From Synergistales bacterium (GTDB lineage Bacteria; Synergistota; Synergistia; Synergistales; Aminobacteriaceae), in contig BOCC01000101.1 of NCBI GenBank assembly GCA_026002715.1, positions 1 through 7,939 on the forward strand: a stretch of 7,939 nucleotides of DNA, written 5' to 3'. The notes under the pieces were generated by a model. That model did no database searches, was not told the DNA's origin, and saw only the letters and a list, made by a program, of their open reading frames with translations. Shown one piece after another: positions 6,901 through 7,939 of this stretch. The number at the start of each line of letters is the position of its first letter. Position 1 is the first letter of the stretch. The position numbers and the translations under genes are program-made.

Positions 6901-7217
6901 TCATCACCGACTGCGTAAACGGCCGGTGCAACGCGGAGCTCGGGCAGGCTTTGAACTTCTTGGCCTCCTATACCGTGCGGCATTTCGCGGACGAGGAGCA
7001 GCTTCAGGTAGAGTACGGATACCCGGAGTACGAATCTCACAAGGCTCTGCACGACGCGTTCAAACAAACCGTGGCGGAGTTAGTGGCTCAATACGAGGCC
7101 AAGGGCACGTCGGACAGCCTCGGCTCCGCGATGAGCTCCGTAGTGGTTCAATGGCTGATAAAGCATATAACGCAGGAAGACAAGAAGATAGCGATTCACA
7201 TCAGGAAAATTAATTGA
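3987..7217 (+). CDS. Hybrid sensor histidine kinase: GAF-GAF-HisKA-HATPase-REC-REC-hemerythrin
   Basis: 1076-residue sensor kinase with no signal peptide or membrane segment, so probably cytosolic. A basic N-terminus is followed by two related GAF domains (about 43-212 and 221-395) and a linker helix. HisKA has phospho-acceptor H426 in SNMSHEMRTPMNAIIGM. The ATPase domain has N539/N543, DTGIG 576-580 and GGTGLG 605-610. REC1 (about 664-785) has D670/D671, acceptor D715, S744 and K766. REC2 (about 802-924) has E808/D809, acceptor D854, T886 and K908. A basic linker leads to a bacteriohemerythrin domain (about 943-1075) with all seven expected di-iron ligands: H962, H999, E1003, H1018, H1022, H1060 and D1065. 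Family knowledge suggests O2 or redox sensing there; the GAF ligands are unknown. There is no Hpt or DNA-binding domain, so the partner is elsewhere. ATG 3987 has GGAG eleven bases upstream; M41 (4107) lacks a site. HIT follows after 17 bases. Confidence 0.93.
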   Translation: MNNKWESFVHSCELYIYKIRARVKRSEKKTHSDYDSKKSSMARQEELLHVINEAAIHLLSSNRDKPKDALWDVMGMIARCVGFDRVYIWTREIKDGEALYSRFFAWDDTARTWRDIVYAKMNFPPAQFIPEWEERFVRRESINISFSKMSQRERERFESRGIKTIVAIPIYLHDSFWGVVSFDDTKNERAVPDDELNIMRSASLLLANAVTRGETIRMNERQAALLNVVNAGAAMLLSASAEEEFEDTLSKCMGMLSRFMRVNRMRIWKNEETDSNLYYTCVYQWDDEARRPDQPKSPIPPKHIRAMYRENLPRWGKALMAGSCISGAIKNFPQKEQDRLRGIYGILSVLVIPIHYRGSFWGFVSFDDCQKEREFLQYEETILRAACSILASAMVHDTAMKNLVKAREDALSASRAKSDFLSNMSHEMRTPMNAIIGMTAIGKASNDIERKNDCLQKIDGASTHLLGVINDILDMSKIEANKLELSYEEFNFEKCLQKVTNVVNFRVEEKRQELLVYIDKSTPHTIISDDQRLAQVITNLLSNAVKFTPPEGTISLNCCLLEEKDGVCLIETRVTDTGIGISEEQQPRLFRSFEQAESGTSRKFGGTGLGLAISKRIVEMMDGQIWIESVLGSGSTFAFTIQAKRGSGEARPRLLDDGIKRENLRVMAVDDAPEIRDYFKDIMARVGIACDLAESGEEAVDILGKNGDYDIYFVDWKMPGMDGIELSRRIKSHRSKKTVVIMISATEWNIIEDEAKGAGVDMFLAKPLYPSTIMDCINECLGVGAPKEDAGAACDVDCFRNHRIILSEDVEINREIVITLLEPTALTVDCAENGEEAVKLFSAAPELYDMIFMDVQMPVMDGYEATRRIRALPVPEAKSIPIVAMTANVFRDDIEKCLAVGMNDHLGKPLNLDEMMEVLHKYLTRKKGGAVERRRADGSDWKHGLAWTAELETGNEKIDAQHKELFKLASNLITDCVNGRCNAELGQALNFLASYTVRHFADEEQLQVEYGYPEYESHKALHDAFKQTVAELVAQYEAKGTSDSLGSAMSSVVVQWLIKHITQEDKKIAIHIRKIN

Positions 7218-7234
7218 ATGTAGGGGGAGTGTTT

Positions 7235-7714
7235 TTGAATCATCTCTTCGCGACATGGCGTATGGACTATATAAAGATTGAAAAGCCGGCCGGGTGCATT
7301 TTTTGCGATTTTCCGGCGGAGAACAACGACGACGCGCGTTACATCTTAGAGCGCAGCGACGCCTGCTTTGTGATAATGAACCTCTACCCCTATAATCCCG
7401 GTCATATGATGGTGGTTCCTTATCGTCACACCAACGTCTACGAGTCCCTGAGCGGCGCGGAGGTGTCCGATATGGCGCGCTTGACCGCCAAAGCTATCGG
7501 CGTGCTGAAGCGCGTGATGTGCCCGGACGGCTTCAACGTCGGGATAAACCTCGGCAAAACCGCCGGCGCCGGGATAGACGAGCACCTACATCAGCATATC
7601 GTCCCGCGCTGGGGGGGCGACTGCAACTTCATGCCCGTTATCTCAGGTACGCGCGTCGTGCCTGAGGCGATGGACGCTACTTACAAAAAACTCAAGAACG
7701 AGTGGAACGTATAG
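7235..7714 (+). CDS. HIT-family (histidine triad) nucleotide-binding protein
   Basis: 159-residue cytosolic protein of the histidine triad superfamily, which hydrolyses or transfers nucleotidyl groups from dinucleoside polyphosphates or nucleoside phosphoramidates. The triad HLHQHIV has H117, H119 and H121; by family knowledge the middle one (H119) is the nucleophile. The N-terminal FATWRMDYI, then CIFC at 21-24, and NPGHMMVVPYRH at 54-65 match the Fhit/Ap4A-phosphorylase-like branch with an 'APWRMEYI' start. I chose TTG 7235 because AGGGGGAG (7222-7229) lies five bases upstream and this gives that family-typical N-terminus. The in-frame GTG 7229 overlaps the ribosome site, and TTG 7214 lies before it. 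It starts 17 bases after the kinase stop and overlaps the next gene by 13 bases, so it probably shares their transcript. The true substrate cannot be told. Confidence 0.92.
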   Translation: MNHLFATWRMDYIKIEKPAGCIFCDFPAENNDDARYILERSDACFVIMNLYPYNPGHMMVVPYRHTNVYESLSGAEVSDMARLTAKAIGVLKRVMCPDGFNVGINLGKTAGAGIDEHLHQHIVPRWGGDCNFMPVISGTRVVPEAMDATYKKLKNEWNV

Positions 7715-7939
7715 ACGACTTTTACGCGCCCCTCGAAACCGTCGCAAGCGAGCTGAAAGTCAAACGCTCGCTTTTTATAGCGCGTCTATCGCCCTGCGGA
7801 CAGGCGGCGGACTTCCGAGACGTTTTATCAAAGGCGGAGCAGCTCTATAAAGAGGCGAATCACCATTGCTGGGCATACAGACTGACTCCAAAGGCCGGCG
7901 GAGGCGAAGACGTATCTCACTGCTCGGACGACGGAGAGC
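7702..7939 (+). CDS. YigZ/IMPACT-family protein, N-terminal part (runs off the right edge)
   Basis: The first 79 codons of a gene that leaves the window. The visible protein contains KVKRSLFIARLSP, then NHHCWAYRL and a terminal SDDGE. These match the UPF0029/IMPACT N-terminal domain shared by E. coli YigZ and eukaryotic IMPACT, where the conserved core reads roughly KKSRFIA, H-x-CWAY and SDDGEP. The family's molecular role is poorly defined; IMPACT regulates Gcn2 in eukaryotes, while bacterial members lack a settled function. GTG 7702 is the only reasonable start after the in-frame TGA at 7663-7665, and it overlaps the HIT gene by 13 bases in a different frame, pointing to translational coupling. 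The ribosome site is weak (AAGAACGA just upstream). Confidence 0.85.
   Translation, partial: MERIDDFYAPLETVASELKVKRSLFIARLSPCGQAADFRDVLSKAEQLYKEANHHCWAYRLTPKAGGGEDVSHCSDDGE

Noticed and set aside
6824..7213. Plus-strand frame of 129 codons overlapping the hemerythrin region
   Set aside because: The kinase frame carries all seven hemerythrin ligands here; the alternative frame is arginine-rich shadow sequence.
3987..7714. A functional system linking the kinase with the HIT and YigZ genes
   Set aside because: The spacing suggests shared transcription, but HIT and YigZ are widespread housekeeping families and nothing in sequence links them to kinase signalling.

Overview
The window most resembles a moderately GC-rich, anaerobe-type bacterial chromosome. 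Starts carry strong GGAGG-type ribosome sites, GTG and TTG starts are common, and ATA is freely used for isoleucine. The hybrid kinase is of a style common in Clostridia and Synergistota. I lean towards Synergistota, but this is a weak inference and no phylogenetic marker is present.

Layout. (1) Positions 1-125, minus strand: what looks like the 5' end of a group II intron, starting GTGCG and running off the left edge. It is inserted near the 3' end of a minus-strand gene (98-880) for an Rpn-like PD-(D/E)XK family protein, which has its own sigma-70-type promoter and ribosome site. The last eight codons and the stop of that reading frame belong to the intron. (2) Positions 947-1217: intergenic, nothing recognised. 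(3) Positions 1218-3803, plus strand: a promoter, a short leader with competing GGAGG/CCTCC pairings, a DEAD-box-type RNA helicase whose motif II reads DEGD, and a HAD-family phosphatase 18 bases downstream, probably co-transcribed. (4) Positions 3804-3986: a ribosome site with only a 14-codon frame behind it, then an extended -10 promoter followed at once by an 18-bp tandem repeat. (5) Positions 3987-7217: a 1076-residue soluble hybrid histidine kinase ordered GAF-GAF-HisKA-HATPase-REC-REC-hemerythrin. (6) A HIT-family protein (7235-7714), then the first 79 codons of a YigZ/IMPACT-family protein, overlapping it by 13 bases and leaving the right edge.

How it works together. The helicase-HAD pair and the kinase-HIT-YigZ run look like two adjacent transcription units in the same direction. 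The kinase is the most unusual gene. It has no membrane segment and no Hpt domain, and it ends in a hemerythrin domain keeping all seven expected di-iron ligands, which suggests a cytosolic oxygen or redox sensor. The HIT and YigZ proteins are housekeeping-type and their link to the kinase may be only positional. No convincing intrinsic terminator, tRNA, rRNA or CRISPR array was found.
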